A stretch of 64,000 nucleotides of DNA from an uncultured Flavobacteriales bacterium (GCA_913055685.1 CAJXKC010000002.1:682001-746000), one strand, 5' to 3'; positions 26,072-35,413 are shown, numbered from the stretch's first letter. Numbers and translations: made by a program. The notes: generated from the letters alone by a model not told the origin.

Positions 26072-27489
26072 TAGAAGCTTACGGTAACCGTTTCATTAAT
26101 CCAACAACCGATGGTGTATTTCTCGCCACTAGTATGACCTAGCTGGAAGCTTACCCCTTTGTCTGGAAGCTGTTGTTTGTAGATATTAATCAATTTATTG
26201 GCTTTGCCGCTCACGCTGGCATCAATAGATTTTGCGTATTGCAATTTGTCGATTGCCGCCCAATAAACTGCCTTCTTTTCAAATACGTTAGAACCACATT
26301 TACCATCCGCCGCAGCGTAAATAGTACCTAAAAGGATATAAGGGTCTCCCGATGATTTATTCAAATTAGCGGCTTGAATAGCAGCACCTTTGGCAGAAGA
26401 CAATAAACCACGCTTCAAGTAAACCGAAGATAATTTAATGTAGTCGTTTGAACGTTTTATTGGGTCTACCTCAAAACCGATTGCTTCTTTGATGTATTTA
26501 GTCGCTACATCGTAATCGCCATTACGGTAAGCCATTACAAACATACCACGAGCTGAAGGTGCAGAAGGCTGCAATTTGTAAAGGGCATCCGAAATCTTAA
26601 AGAAGATAGGCGCATCAGTACAATCTTCATAGTCACCCTCGTCATTTTTACGTTCTTTCTGCAACATTTTTGCAGCACGCTTTAACCAAAGCGTATCACC
26701 AGAATTAGCAGCAAAAGACTCCTCATTATAAATAAGGTTTAGCTTATCGCAAGTAGCAATAGGTCCTAAGATCTTTTCGATATTAGACTCAACCTTTACA
26801 TAGCGATCCAACTCCCGGTCGGCTTTTGCCAATTCGCGCTCCTCTTTTTGATCTAAGGCTACCCCGTTCGAGTCGCGCTTCTCCACTAAATCAGCGATAG
26901 TAATGTTAAGTGCATTGGTATTAACCTCGATGCCCTCCATTACCACGTTGTAAGAGTTAAATACGTCTTCAACGGTAAAGATCTTATCGTTAAACAAGCG
27001 AGCCGCAGTAACGAAATAATAGTTGTAGAAAGCGGCGCTTTGCTCGGGACCATCTAATTCTAAAGCCAGTTTGAATAGATCATAGGTAGCTTTGGTACTA
27101 TCTGGGAAGTTGCGCAGCATATCTAGAGCCTTACGTGCCGCAACATAGCCTTCTTTACCAGGGAAGTATTGGTTGCGCTTGTCGTAAACCTCCATTAACA
27201 TGTTCTTGTACTTCTTCTCAGCCGCAGCGTCTTTGGCTTTTTCCGCCTCATCGATTTTGGCATTTACGATGTAAGGGCCGTAGATAAAGTTATTCTTGCT
27301 AGAAGCCGGACAATTATTGTACACATACTCCCATCCAGGATAGGCCTCTAACCATTGTTTCTTCTTTGCTAATTCGTAATAGATGTAAAGGTTCTCTCTA
27401 CACTTTACGCTATCCTCGCCATAGTCCTGCGCTTTAAGCACACCGCCTAAGCCAAGGATAAGTGCTAATGCGTATAGGGTCGTTTTCAT
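26071..27489 (-). CDS. Secreted TPR protein, ~472 residues
   Basis: The ATG at 27489 gives a clean signal peptide (MKTTLYALALILGLGGVLKA, cut before Q), so this start is preferred over a GTG-like upstream start giving 13 more residues. The mature protein is helical with degenerate TPR motifs, such as 'DYIKLSSVYLKRGLLSSAKGA' and 'ANLNKSSGDPYILLGTIYAA' near the C-terminus, and a helical 'KEERELAKADRELDRYVK' in the middle. The position between the barrel gene and lptC is conserved in Flavobacteriia. A scaffold or assembly role at the envelope is plausible but not shown. Confidence 0.8.
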   Translation of the reverse strand: MKTTLYALALILGLGGVLKAQDYGEDSVKCRENLYIYYELAKKKQWLEAYPGWEYVYNNCPASSKNNFIYGPYIVNAKIDEAEKAKDAAAEKKYKNMLMEVYDKRNQYFPGKEGYVAARKALDMLRNFPDSTKATYDLFKLALELDGPEQSAAFYNYYFVTAARLFNDKIFTVEDVFNSYNVVMEGIEVNTNALNITIADLVEKRDSNGVALDQKEERELAKADRELDRYVKVESNIEKILGPIATCDKLNLIYNEESFAANSGDTLWLKRAAKMLQKERKNDEGDYEDCTDAPIFFKISDALYKLQPSAPSARGMFVMAYRNGDYDVATKYIKEAIGFEVDPIKRSNDYIKLSSVYLKRGLLSSAKGAAIQAANLNKSSGDPYILLGTIYAAADGKCGSNVFEKKAVYWAAIDKLQYAKSIDASVSGKANKLINIYKQQLPDKGVSFQLGHTSGEKYTIGCWINETVTVSF

Positions 27490-27500
27490 TTTGGGTGTAT

Positions 27501-28844
27501 TTATCGGTATTTGTATTCTATAAACCATTTATCGTTGAAGGTTACAGCTAAGTAGAAACTTAAATACTCCTCACGGATTAAATTGTTCTCAAAAGTTCCT
27601 CGTCTACCTGCAATTACTCCAATATTTAAAGTGCTCACTTTGTACTCGCCGGGCGCTAAGTTCCGCTGCCGAATCGGTAATCCTAGTCCAAAAGTGATGC
27701 CATAATTGTATAAATCTGTGCCAGAGATATTTATAGGGGTCTTTTCATAGAACGCGCCAAAGCGATATTCCGTATTATTAAAGAAGCCTGTTCCCCGTTC
27801 TAAGTTTTTAAAAGTATAACGCGGCGTAAAGAAGCCACCTAGCTCCGCTTTGTAGCCGTCGACCAAAGGACTGTAAGTCAGCGGTGAGCTAAACTCAGAG
27901 CCGCTATAGCTTTCATAATCGAGGTTGATAGCCCAAGCGGCTTGCAGTGCACTCTCGGTTTGTTTTCCATAGCTTAAGCCAAAGCCAAATTCGGAGGGTA
28001 AATTAAAGTCCCCTTCCGAGGTGGCACCACCGATCAAGGTGTCGAGCGCCCGCGTTCCATCTAAAGTATATTGGAAACTGCTATTGGTGGAACTTAAGCC
28101 TGTACCGTTTTGGAAATAAGCCCCTAAGGCAATAAACTGATCATTGCTCATGGTATACTTATAAGACATACCATAATTTAAAAACCAGCCCTTGATTAAG
28201 CTTTCTTGATCGGAACGAGTATCTAAAAATGTAAAGTCGCTAAAGTTTACGGTGGTACTCTCCCGCAATGAACCAAAAAGGTAATTGAAATTAAGCCCTA
28301 AGCTCAATCCTTTTGCTACCGCGAAGCTATTACCCCATATAATGGAATTAAGTCCACCTTCCCCTTTAAAAATATCGGTAATGGTCTTGCTAGGGTCATT
28401 CGCCATGCTGCGCTCGCTGCTAATTTCATAACCCTTAAAACTGTATGGTTTTAAGGCTAAAGCAGAACCCCACCAATCGTAAAGGGGTACTCCTACCGAT
28501 AGGTTGCGCATGCCCGAACGATTGTTAATAAGGCTAATAGCCGGATTCTCTTGTTCCTGTCGAATAAAACTTCCTTCGAAGCCCACATTAAAAGTGGTAA
28601 GCTCCAGATTATGATAGGAAGCAGGATTGGCGAAGTTTATATTCAATCCATCGGGTAAAGCGATGGAAGCTCCGCCCATACCGAGATAACGGGCATTAGA
28701 AACCGGATAAGGGTCGCCAAAACCAAATCTTGAATAAGGTGAAACAGAGTTCGTTTGCGCCTCAGCACTGAAGCCAATAGCAAGCAAGGCACCTAGTACT
28801 AGGCTTTTAGTTTTGGTGGAGATGGTACTCAAGGATGTAATCAA
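27501..28844 (-). CDS. Outer-membrane beta-barrel protein (Bacteroidota, PorV/FadL-like layout)
   Basis: This 447-residue protein has a signal sequence ending 'IGFSAEAQ' near residue 31. The mature part starts 'SPYSRFGFGDPYPVSNARYL' with 'GMGGASIALPDGLNINFANP', a pattern of Bacteroidota outer-membrane barrels in the FadL/PorV superfamily. Alternating strands run to the end ('FYLAVTFNDKWFIEYKYR'). The function, probably transport or scaffolding, cannot be assigned. Its end overlaps the first residues of the TPR gene by 28 bp if the longer TPR start is used, and its start overlaps coaX by 38 bp. Confidence 0.85.
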   Translation of the reverse strand: MITSLSTISTKTKSLVLGALLAIGFSAEAQTNSVSPYSRFGFGDPYPVSNARYLGMGGASIALPDGLNINFANPASYHNLELTTFNVGFEGSFIRQEQENPAISLINNRSGMRNLSVGVPLYDWWGSALALKPYSFKGYEISSERSMANDPSKTITDIFKGEGGLNSIIWGNSFAVAKGLSLGLNFNYLFGSLRESTTVNFSDFTFLDTRSDQESLIKGWFLNYGMSYKYTMSNDQFIALGAYFQNGTGLSSTNSSFQYTLDGTRALDTLIGGATSEGDFNLPSEFGFGLSYGKQTESALQAAWAINLDYESYSGSEFSSPLTYSPLVDGYKAELGGFFTPRYTFKNLERGTGFFNNTEYRFGAFYEKTPINISGTDLYNYGITFGLGLPIRQRNLAPGEYKVSTLNIGVIAGRRGTFENNLIREEYLSFYLAVTFNDKWFIEYKYR

Positions 28845-29532
28845 GACCGTTCAGCAAAAAATTTGAAGGTGCAAATATGTCATTTTTCAGCCAGCGTAGC
28901 AACAAAGATGTGTCTCCACCGGTAATTACCGTCTTAATAGCGCCAAATTCGGCCTCATATTGTGCAATCCAGGAGGAAATTTCGGCCGCATAACCCCTTA
29001 CCACTCCGCTTAGGATGCTATTTTCGGTACTATCGCCAATAAGATTTGGAAAATTTAAACCCGACCAATCTACTAAAGGCAAAGAAGCGGTGAAACGATT
29101 TAAGGCTTTGAAACGCATTTTCAAACCAGGTGAAATAGCTCCCCCGTGGTAATTCCCGTGCGAATCCACAAAGTCGGCGGTTAAGGCCGTACCTAAATCT
29201 AAGACCAAAACATTCTCGCCAGGAAAAGATTTAAAGGCGGCAGCGGCTAAGGCCCTTCGGTCGTTGCCAAGGGTATCTGGACTCGCATATAATATAGGCA
29301 TGGGCATCGCTAAGGCCGGACTAAGCTCAAAATAGGTTTTAAAATGGGCTTTGGGGACCTCCATAGACCATGATCCAACGCAAGAACTGATGCAAGGTAG
29401 GTCGCTGAAAAATTTTTTTATAAAATTTTCGAAGGCTTCTTGCTCCTCAAAACTGTCGACTTGCACACAGCTTTGATTCTGAAATTGAGCCACTTTGATT
29501 CGGGTATTCCCCGCGTCTATAATTATATGCAC
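28807..29532 (-). CDS. coaX: Type III pantothenate kinase
   Basis: This 241-residue enzyme phosphorylates pantothenate in the first step of CoA synthesis. Family motifs are 'IIDAGNTRIKVAQF' near the N-terminus (phosphate site), 'LDLGTALTADFVDSHGNYHG' near residues 115-134, 'GGAISPGLKMRFKAL' near 133-147 and 'VITGGDTSLL' near 207. Type III enzymes are standard for Bacteroidota. It begins a minus-strand unit coaX - barrel - TPR - lptC - small protein - hemolysin. Confidence 0.96.
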   Translation of the reverse strand: MHIIIDAGNTRIKVAQFQNQSCVQVDSFEEQEAFENFIKKFFSDLPCISSCVGSWSMEVPKAHFKTYFELSPALAMPMPILYASPDTLGNDRRALAAAAFKSFPGENVLVLDLGTALTADFVDSHGNYHGGAISPGLKMRFKALNRFTASLPLVDWSGLNFPNLIGDSTENSILSGVVRGYAAEISSWIAQYEAEFGAIKTVITGGDTSLLLRWLKNDIFAPSNFLLNGLDYILEYHLHQN

Positions 29533-29573
29533 TTAGTTTGTCTTAAATTCTAAAGATAGAATGTAATTTTTTG

Positions 29574-29604
29574 TTTTGCACGAATGTAAAAAGTTTTACA
29601 TTTG
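29574..29604 (+). promoter_or_regulatory. Promoter of tRNA-Phe (-33 and -7 boxes)
   Basis: TTTTG (about 29574-29578) and TACATTTG (29597-29604) with an 18-base spacer match the Bacteroidota TTTG-N~19-TAnnTTTG promoter. The tRNA body starts 31 bases later, at 29635. Confidence 0.6.
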
Positions 29605-29634
29605 CCCCCCGTTACGACAGAGTAACACACCAAT

Positions 29635-29707
29635 GGTGCTATAGCTCAGTTGGTAGAGCAAAGGACTGAAAATCCTTGTGTCCCCGGTTCGATTCCTGGT
29701 AGCACCA
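29635..29707 (+). tRNA. tRNA-Phe (GAA)
   Basis: A 73-base cloverleaf: acceptor GGTGCTA/TAGCACC, D stem GCTC/GAGC, anticodon stem AAGGA/TCCTT with loop CTGAAAA (anticodon GAA), T loop TTCGATT. The CCA end is not encoded (the DNA continues ACC after the discriminator A). One T-stem pair is a C.T mismatch (positions 51 and 63). A terminator follows at 29712. Confidence 0.97.
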
Positions 29708-29711
29708 CCTC

Positions 29712-29745
29712 AAAATCCCGATCTTCTTCAAGGTCGGGATTTTTT
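29712..29745 (+). terminator. Intrinsic terminator after tRNA-Phe
   Basis: AAAATCCCGA (29712-29721) pairs with TCGGGATTTT (29734-29743), followed by a run of Ts, 5 bases after the tRNA. Confidence 0.85.
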
Positions 29746-29784
29746 GTTTCTGATCTTTTCATTTTAAATCGCTACCTTCTTCTC

Positions 29785-30171
29785 ATGAAAAGAATTCTTA
29801 GTCTCTTAGTGCTTTTAGCCCTATTAGCCTGCAATCCTGGCAGCATAAAAGAAGGGGGCGACTGTGATCCTGCCGAATTTGAGATTATTGAAACTATGGG
29901 TCATGCTTCTATCAGTGACCTTGACTCCATTTTAAATCAAGTTGACTTTCAATTTTATGAAGCACAAGGCGATACCTTCATTTATGTGGAGGACTTTGCG
30001 CAATTAAAATGGCCCCCTAACATTCCTTTTCCACGTGCAATTAAGGATTCCTTTTCCCTTAGCATAAAACAATACGGCCGCTGGCATGGCTCCTGTGGCT
30101 TTAAGGTAGATAGTAGCCAAATTCATAGTGTAAGTGAAAAGCTTAATTGGATTGATTCCATTGATGGCTAA
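29785..30171 (+). CDS. Lipoprotein of unknown function
   Basis: The ATG at 29785 gives MKRILSLLVLLALLAC, a clear lipoprotein signal with Cys at residue 16. The 128-residue protein has no family I can name; 'GRWHGSCGFKV' and 'QFYEAQGDTFIYVEDFA' are the main visible features. The longer in-frame reading from 29650 starts inside the tRNA gene and is rejected. TACCTTCT at 29772-29779, ending five bases before the ATG, is a weak -7-like element. Confidence 0.7.
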   Translation: MKRILSLLVLLALLACNPGSIKEGGDCDPAEFEIIETMGHASISDLDSILNQVDFQFYEAQGDTFIYVEDFAQLKWPPNIPFPRAIKDSFSLSIKQYGRWHGSCGFKVDSSQIHSVSEKLNWIDSIDG

Positions 30172-30242
30172 ATGCTAATACCATTTCAAGTTCTTGAATT
30201 CGAGATAATTACTATCTTAGGAATTCATTAAACCAAACAAAC

Positions 30243-31217
30243 ATGAAAGTTCTACTCAAAGGGATTGGGGTTCTCTTAGTCCTTATCGTGGCCCTGGGCC
30301 TTTTTATTCAATTAAGCTATCAACAAGACTTTAGCGAAGAATATCCGGTAAATGAAGACTTAAAAGTCGAAACTACGGCCGCACGCATTGCGCTTGGTGA
30401 ATACTTAGCCTATGGTCCGGCCCATTGCGCCACGTGCCACGTGCCAGTTGATAAAATAGCGGCGGTAGAAGCAGGTGAAAAGGTGGCGATGATTGGCGGT
30501 GGGGAACTCACCCTACCACCAGGAATCCTTCGCGCACCCAATTTAACACCTGACCCAGAAACGGGTATCGGTAATTTAAGCGATGAGGAACTATACCGCA
30601 TGCTTCGATATAATATTATGCACGATGGCACCACTACCATCGAACTGATGCCGTTTTCCACCATGAGCGATGAAGATATCTATTCGATTATCGCCTATTT
30701 AAGGAGTCAGGAGCCCGTAAATCATGAAGTAGCCGCTTCCGATTGGACTTTTTTAGGTAAAGCCTTGAAGCGCTTTGTAATTAAGCCCATCGATGACGGT
30801 AAAAGCGAGCATCCCCCCATTGAAAAAGGGGCAAGCATTGCCTATGGAAAGTATCTGGCCGAAAGTGTAGCGAATTGCCGTGGATGCCATACCGAGCGTG
30901 ATTTAAAGTCAGGCGCCTTTACCGGTCCCGAATATGCAGGTGGCTTGCACTTTGACCCAAGTCCGGAGACCCAAGGTTGGGCCTTTAACACCCCTAATCT
31001 TACGCCTTGTGAAAAAACTGGAATTATGAAGGGATGGTCGAAGGAAGCTTTTGTGCAACGTATTCGTAATGGCCGCACTCAGGCTGGTTCGCCCATGCCC
31101 TGGGGTACCTTTAGCCGTATGGATAGCACCGACCTAGAAGCGCTTTGGCTCTTCCTGTCTTCCTTAGAACCTATAGAGAATTCTATTGAGCAAATAGCCT
31201 TCGCGCCAGAATCTTAG
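30243..31217 (+). CDS. Diheme c-type cytochrome
   Basis: This 324-residue protein has an N-terminal hydrophobic segment (residues 4-24) that acts as anchor or signal, and two class I cytochrome c domains with heme sites C62-ATC-H66 and C212-RGC-H216. Methionine ligands are plausible at 'ELMPFSTMS' (first domain) and 'AGSPMPWGTFS' (second). It resembles diheme cytochromes that pass electrons to oxidases or dehydrogenases in the periplasm. It is not next to an oxidoreductase subunit here; the lipoprotein upstream is 71 bases away. Confidence 0.92.
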   Translation: MKVLLKGIGVLLVLIVALGLFIQLSYQQDFSEEYPVNEDLKVETTAARIALGEYLAYGPAHCATCHVPVDKIAAVEAGEKVAMIGGGELTLPPGILRAPNLTPDPETGIGNLSDEELYRMLRYNIMHDGTTTIELMPFSTMSDEDIYSIIAYLRSQEPVNHEVAASDWTFLGKALKRFVIKPIDDGKSEHPPIEKGASIAYGKYLAESVANCRGCHTERDLKSGAFTGPEYAGGLHFDPSPETQGWAFNTPNLTPCEKTGIMKGWSKEAFVQRIRNGRTQAGSPMPWGTFSRMDSTDLEALWLFLSSLEPIENSIEQIAFAPES

Positions 31218-31230
31218 TTAAAAAAGGGGA

Positions 31231-32940
31231 TTATTGTGGAAGTCGTATTCTAACGGTAGTTCCCTTTTCCAATTCAGATTCGATCTCAAGACTACCACCA
31301 GTAGCCGCTAAGAATTCACGAGAAAGGGCAATTCCCATTCCCGTGCCTTTTTCGGCCGAGGTTCCTTCCGAGCTTATACTTTCATTGCTGCGGAGTTTTG
31401 CTAAGCGCTCCGGACTAATACCATAGCCTTGATCAATCACTTCCAAAAGGTGTTCCGAATTATTCTCGCTGCAAATAACCTCTATCTTAGAACCTTCAGG
31501 AGAAAATTTTAGGGCATTGCTTAAGACATTTCTAAAGGCAAAGGCGAGTATGTTTTCGTCGGCTTTAATTCGGTGATTAATACCAGCATCAGGAACCTCC
31601 ATCTCAATTCGCTTCAAGGCAATTTGAGCCTCCAAGCCTTTCAAAGTTTTATGAACCAATTCATTAAGATTAACCTCCTCAATATGAGGTTCAATCTTAC
31701 CGCTTTGGCTGCGCACCCAGTTTAAAAGGTTTTCCAGCAATAAATCGACATTAGCCACCGAACCCTCGAGTCCGTCCATCCACTCTTTTAAATCACCAGA
31801 CTCTACCAAGCCTTGATTGTAAAGTTGCAGCATTCCCTTAATGGAAGCCATAGGATTACGAATATCATGAGCTACTATACTGATAAGCTTATTTTTAAAC
31901 TCAAGGCTTTCCTGCATTTCGGCGTTTAAGGCCTCTTGTTCACGATGCCTTGATTTATAACTTTGCCGACTTAAATAAACTACCACTCCCACTAATAAGG
32001 TAGCAATGAGGAAAAAGGCCAATACTAATATTTGCAGCTGATCGCGGCTACGGTCTGCTTCTAAAACCGAATTCTTCAAACGCTCTGCTTCCAGTTCATT
32101 GGAAATTTTAAAGGCATCTACCCGGGAGTCTACGATGCGCTCCATATCCCCCAAACGTTGCTGATGCGCTGAGTCGAGATAATTATAGGCCCTTTCAAAT
32201 TTTTCTAAAGCCCTCGCGCAACGCGCGGCTAAATGCCAAACCTCTCCTTTCGTTTTCTCTAAACCTGGAACTTCAAAGCCGTTTATATAGTCCAAACAAA
32301 CCTCGATGCATTCCTGATACTCTTCTTCACGATGCAAGGTTAGCGCCAAATTGTACAGTGCCGATTGATACTCTGCGCTATCGAGATTCTCTTTAGCATA
32401 TTTTGCCGTTTTCCGCAGCACCGCTTTTGCTCTCTCAAAATCTCCTTGGTCACGATAAATTGCTCCCTCTATGTTCCAATTGGAATATTTAGTCCAGCTA
32501 AGATTAGCTAGCGAGTCTATTTCCTGCGATCGCTTTACCGCCTCGAGCGCATGGTCCTTTTCCTTGGCTTCAAAAAGAATTGCTGCCAGACGATTGTAAT
32601 ACATGGATTTTACCGTACCCAACTCTAGGGCCTCTGCTTTATCTCGGTGGTCCTCGATTAATCTTTGCGCCTCAGGAATACTATTAATACTGCGTAGTAT
32701 CTCGGCTCGGTGTACTAATGAACGTAGAAACTCCTTTTCATTTCCCGACGCTTGATAATGATTCATCAAGTCTAAACTGAGGTGAAGAGCCGAATCGATA
32801 TCATTATTGATAAGATGCTTGGTTAAATGCTCTTGAAGTTTTTGACTAATAGAATCAATAGCATTCCTCGCCTGTGCTCCAAGCAGAACTGGGATACAGG
32901 TAAGGATGATTAGCAGGGATAAATAAGGTATTCGCTTCAT
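31231..32940 (-). CDS. TPR-containing sensor histidine kinase
   Basis: The preferred ATG at 32940 begins a signal-like MKRIPYLSLLIILTCIPVLL and gives 569 residues. Periplasmic TPR-type helical repeats run from about 25 to 300; one membrane helix lies at about 303-323 ('LQILVLAFFLIATLLVG'). The cytoplasmic HisKA motif is 'SIVAHDIRNPMASIKG' with the phosphorylated His at 358, followed by an HATPase with 'FRNVLSNALKFSPEG' and 'GTGMGIALSREFLAATGG'. A separate response regulator is not adjacent. This TPR-kinase layout is common in Bacteroidota. Divergent from the alpha/beta hydrolase gene with 248 bases between. Confidence 0.9.
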   Translation of the reverse strand: MKRIPYLSLLIILTCIPVLLGAQARNAIDSISQKLQEHLTKHLINNDIDSALHLSLDLMNHYQASGNEKEFLRSLVHRAEILRSINSIPEAQRLIEDHRDKAEALELGTVKSMYYNRLAAILFEAKEKDHALEAVKRSQEIDSLANLSWTKYSNWNIEGAIYRDQGDFERAKAVLRKTAKYAKENLDSAEYQSALYNLALTLHREEEYQECIEVCLDYINGFEVPGLEKTKGEVWHLAARCARALEKFERAYNYLDSAHQQRLGDMERIVDSRVDAFKISNELEAERLKNSVLEADRSRDQLQILVLAFFLIATLLVGVVVYLSRQSYKSRHREQEALNAEMQESLEFKNKLISIVAHDIRNPMASIKGMLQLYNQGLVESGDLKEWMDGLEGSVANVDLLLENLLNWVRSQSGKIEPHIEEVNLNELVHKTLKGLEAQIALKRIEMEVPDAGINHRIKADENILAFAFRNVLSNALKFSPEGSKIEVICSENNSEHLLEVIDQGYGISPERLAKLRSNESISSEGTSAEKGTGMGIALSREFLAATGGSLEIESELEKGTTVRIRLPQ

Positions 32941-33188
32941 AAAGCGGGTTTGGCTGAGCAAATATGCAGAAATATCGTTTTACTACAAAATATTTACTAC
33001 CACCACAAATAACTGTATTACAGCATAATGAGGGCTGTAAACTTTCAAAAGTTTTATAAAGTCAATTTTGGAACTCCAATTCTTTCTTTCATTCTAACCT
33101 AAATCAAGAGTAATGGATATTGATCGCCACAGGAATAAGCTTCAAATTATTCTCAAAATTTGCACCTTTGTAGTTCCAAAAGCACCCT

Positions 33189-34040
33189 GTGAATCCCGAA
33201 GCGACTCCTAGTTTTAAATTGCCTTGGTTTATTAAAGTACCGGCTAAAGTTTTAAGTGCCTTAAGTGCCGAACTCGCCACCAAGTTTGCCTTATCATTAT
33301 TCTTCAAACCGCTTAAATTTAAAATTCCGAGTCGAGAATTAACGATGCGGGAATCGGCAGAGGTCTACGAACTCCTTACCGAGAAAGCTTCCGACTTTAA
33401 GGTTTTCGAACATAAAGGTCCTGGCCCCAAAGTGCTAATGATCCACGGCTGGAGTGGTCGTGCCAGTCAGTTTTTTAAAATTTGGGAGAGGCTTGCAGCT
33501 GAAGGTTTTCACTTGGTTGCAATTGAAGCACCGGGTCACGGTGACCATTTAGGCGGAAAAACCCATATGCTGGAATTTGTGGATGCTATTGATGATACCG
33601 TAAAACGATTTGGGAAATTTGATTATGCCATTGGTCACTCTTTGGGCGGTATGGCCTTATTCAACGCTTTGAAAAGGGACATCTGGTTTTCTAAATTGGT
33701 AATAATAGGATCTCCGGCCAATATCTCTAATGTGGTCCAGGATTTTGTTGGCAATATCCAAATGCCTTCTAAAATTGGAGCTAAAATAGTTTCCTACATC
33801 GAACAACGTTATCAGCTTAAAGCTTCCGAAGCTTCTTCCGATTACCTCTGTCAGATTTACCGTCCAGAAGGATTAATTATTCACGACCGGTTCGACCAAG
33901 ATGTACCGGTGGAGAATGCCCGCAATATGCACGCCAAGTGGAAAGACTCTCAATATCTGGAGACAGTGGGTTTAGGACACCGCAAGGTTCTAATGGACAG
34001 CAAGGTGATTGATAGAATTTATGACTTCTTTAAGAACTAA
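33189..34040 (+). CDS. Alpha/beta hydrolase
   Basis: This 283-residue enzyme begins at GTG 33189. The fold is visible: oxyanion-side 'MIHGWSGRASQFFKI', the nucleophile elbow 'AIGHSLGGMALF' (Ser in GHSLGG), a late Asp in 'LIIHDRFDQDVPVENA' and the catalytic His in 'TVGLGHRKVLMD'. The residue order Ser-Asp-His is complete. No substrate can be named; relatives are esterases and acyl hydrolases. 'CACCTTTG' ending 18 bases before the GTG resembles a -7 element. Confidence 0.88.
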   Translation: MNPEATPSFKLPWFIKVPAKVLSALSAELATKFALSLFFKPLKFKIPSRELTMRESAEVYELLTEKASDFKVFEHKGPGPKVLMIHGWSGRASQFFKIWERLAAEGFHLVAIEAPGHGDHLGGKTHMLEFVDAIDDTVKRFGKFDYAIGHSLGGMALFNALKRDIWFSKLVIIGSPANISNVVQDFVGNIQMPSKIGAKIVSYIEQRYQLKASEASSDYLCQIYRPEGLIIHDRFDQDVPVENARNMHAKWKDSQYLETVGLGHRKVLMDSKVIDRIYDFFKN

Positions 34041-34077
34041 AGCTGCACTTTGCTCGTATATATTGTAAAGAAACACC

Positions 34078-34590
34078 ATGAAGAAAGTTGTAAGCTTGAT
34101 TATGCTAAGCGTATTTAGTTTAGCCTGTACCGCACAGGAAAAAACAGAGGATAAAAAGAAAGACATGAGCGTAAAAGTGCAGAAATCAGATGAGCAGTGG
34201 AAAGAGGAATTAAGTCCGGAACAGTACTTCATATTAAGGCAAGCAGGGACAGAAAGACCACATACCGGTAAATACAATTTGCATTTTGAAGATGGAGACT
34301 ACAAATGTGCTGCCTGCGATGCGGTTCTATTTGATAGCGAATCGAAATTTGAATCCCATTGTGGTTGGCCTAGTTTCGATAAGGTAGCCGACAATGATGC
34401 GATAATTGAGCGAGTTGACCGTAGCCATGGAATGGTCCGCACCGAAGTTTTATGTGCCAATTGCGGTGGTCACCTTGGTCACGTTTTTGAGGATGGTCCG
34501 ACCGAAACCGGTTTACGCTATTGCATTAACTCAGGGGCTCTAGACTTCCAGGATGAAGGGACCAAGGCAGCTGAGTCAAAAGATGATTAG
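34078..34590 (+). CDS. msrB: Lipoprotein-type methionine sulfoxide reductase B
   Basis: This 170-residue enzyme reduces methionine-R-sulfoxide. The catalytic Cys is C149 in 'LRYCINSGALDF'; the zinc site is C77/C80 ('YKCAACD') and C126/C129 ('LCANCGGHLGHVF'). The N-terminus MKKVVSLIMLSVFSLAC is a lipoprotein signal with C17, so this copy is likely to work in the envelope, unlike the cytosolic form. It lies 37 bases after the alpha/beta hydrolase and 30 before trmD. Confidence 0.95.
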   Translation: MKKVVSLIMLSVFSLACTAQEKTEDKKKDMSVKVQKSDEQWKEELSPEQYFILRQAGTERPHTGKYNLHFEDGDYKCAACDAVLFDSESKFESHCGWPSFDKVADNDAIIERVDRSHGMVRTEVLCANCGGHLGHVFEDGPTETGLRYCINSGALDFQDEGTKAAESKDD

Positions 34591-34608
34591 ACCTAGCAAA
34601 TAAGGTTC

Positions 34609-34616
34609 TACCTTTG
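34609..34616 (+). promoter_or_regulatory. Putative -7 element of trmD, near-leaderless
   Basis: TACCTTTG matches TAnnTTTG and ends four bases before the trmD ATG at 34621, so the transcript would start at or near the start codon. Confidence 0.55.
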
Positions 34617-34620
34617 CCCC

Positions 34621-35307
34621 ATGCGCATAGATATTATAAGTGCCCAACCTCGCTTAATGGATAGCCCTTTTGAGCACTCCATTTTAAAAAGAGCCCAGGA
34701 AAAAGGTTTGGTCTCGGTACATCTTCATGACCTAAAAGAATATGGGATAGGAAAGCACAATCAAATTGATGATTATCAATTTGGAGGTGGTGCTGGTATG
34801 GTAATGATGGTGGAACCAATTCTAAATCTCATCCAAGATTTAAGCAAAGAGCGTAATTACGATGAGATCATTTACATGACCCCAGACGGAGCGCTTTTTG
34901 ATCAGAAAACCGCTAATAATCTAAGCCTCAAAGAAAATATCATCATACTTTGTGGCCATTACAAAGGCGTAGATCAAAGGTTAAGGGACCATGTTATCAC
35001 TAAAGAAATTTCGATTGGGAGCTATGTGCTGAGTGGCGGAGAGTTGGCCGCTGCCGTAGTAAGTGATGCCATTATAAGACTCATTCCCGGGGTTCTTAAC
35101 GACGAGTCTTCGGCGCTTTACGACTCCTTCCAAGATAATCTATTGGCCCCACCGGTTTACACGCGTCCGGCCGAAATAAATGGTTGGAAAGTACCGGAAA
35201 TCCTTACTAGTGGAAACTTCCCTAAAATTGAAGCATGGCGTGAGGCTAAAGCTTTGGAAATCACCAAAGAAAGAAGACCCGATCTTTTAGAAGGAGATTC
35301 TTTGTAA
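34621..35307 (+). CDS. trmD: tRNA (guanine-N1)-methyltransferase
   Basis: This 228-residue SPOUT-class enzyme methylates G37 in tRNA. Motifs are 'QFGGGAGMVMMVEPI' near residues 57-71, 'YMTPDGALFDQKTA' near 82-95, 'LCGHYKGVDQRLRDHVITKE' near 116-135 and 'ISIGSYVLSGGELAAAVVSD' near 136-155, forming the knotted SAM site. rplS follows 106 bases later, the usual trmD-rplS pairing. Confidence 0.97.
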   Translation: MRIDIISAQPRLMDSPFEHSILKRAQEKGLVSVHLHDLKEYGIGKHNQIDDYQFGGGAGMVMMVEPILNLIQDLSKERNYDEIIYMTPDGALFDQKTANNLSLKENIIILCGHYKGVDQRLRDHVITKEISIGSYVLSGGELAAAVVSDAIIRLIPGVLNDESSALYDSFQDNLLAPPVYTRPAEINGWKVPEILTSGNFPKIEAWREAKALEITKERRPDLLEGDSL

Positions 35308-35413
35308 GAAATAAATATTGTCGTAATATTGCCGCCCCAAACAGGGCTTGTGATAGCCAACCTCTGGCAAGAGTTGTGAATGTTGTCTGTCCGTAATCAA
35401 ATGAATTCAAAAG

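Noticed and set aside
29650-29784. In-frame extension of the lipoprotein gene through the tRNA
   Set aside because: The first 45 codons lie inside tRNA-Phe and its terminator; the ATG at 29785 gives a proper lipoprotein signal.
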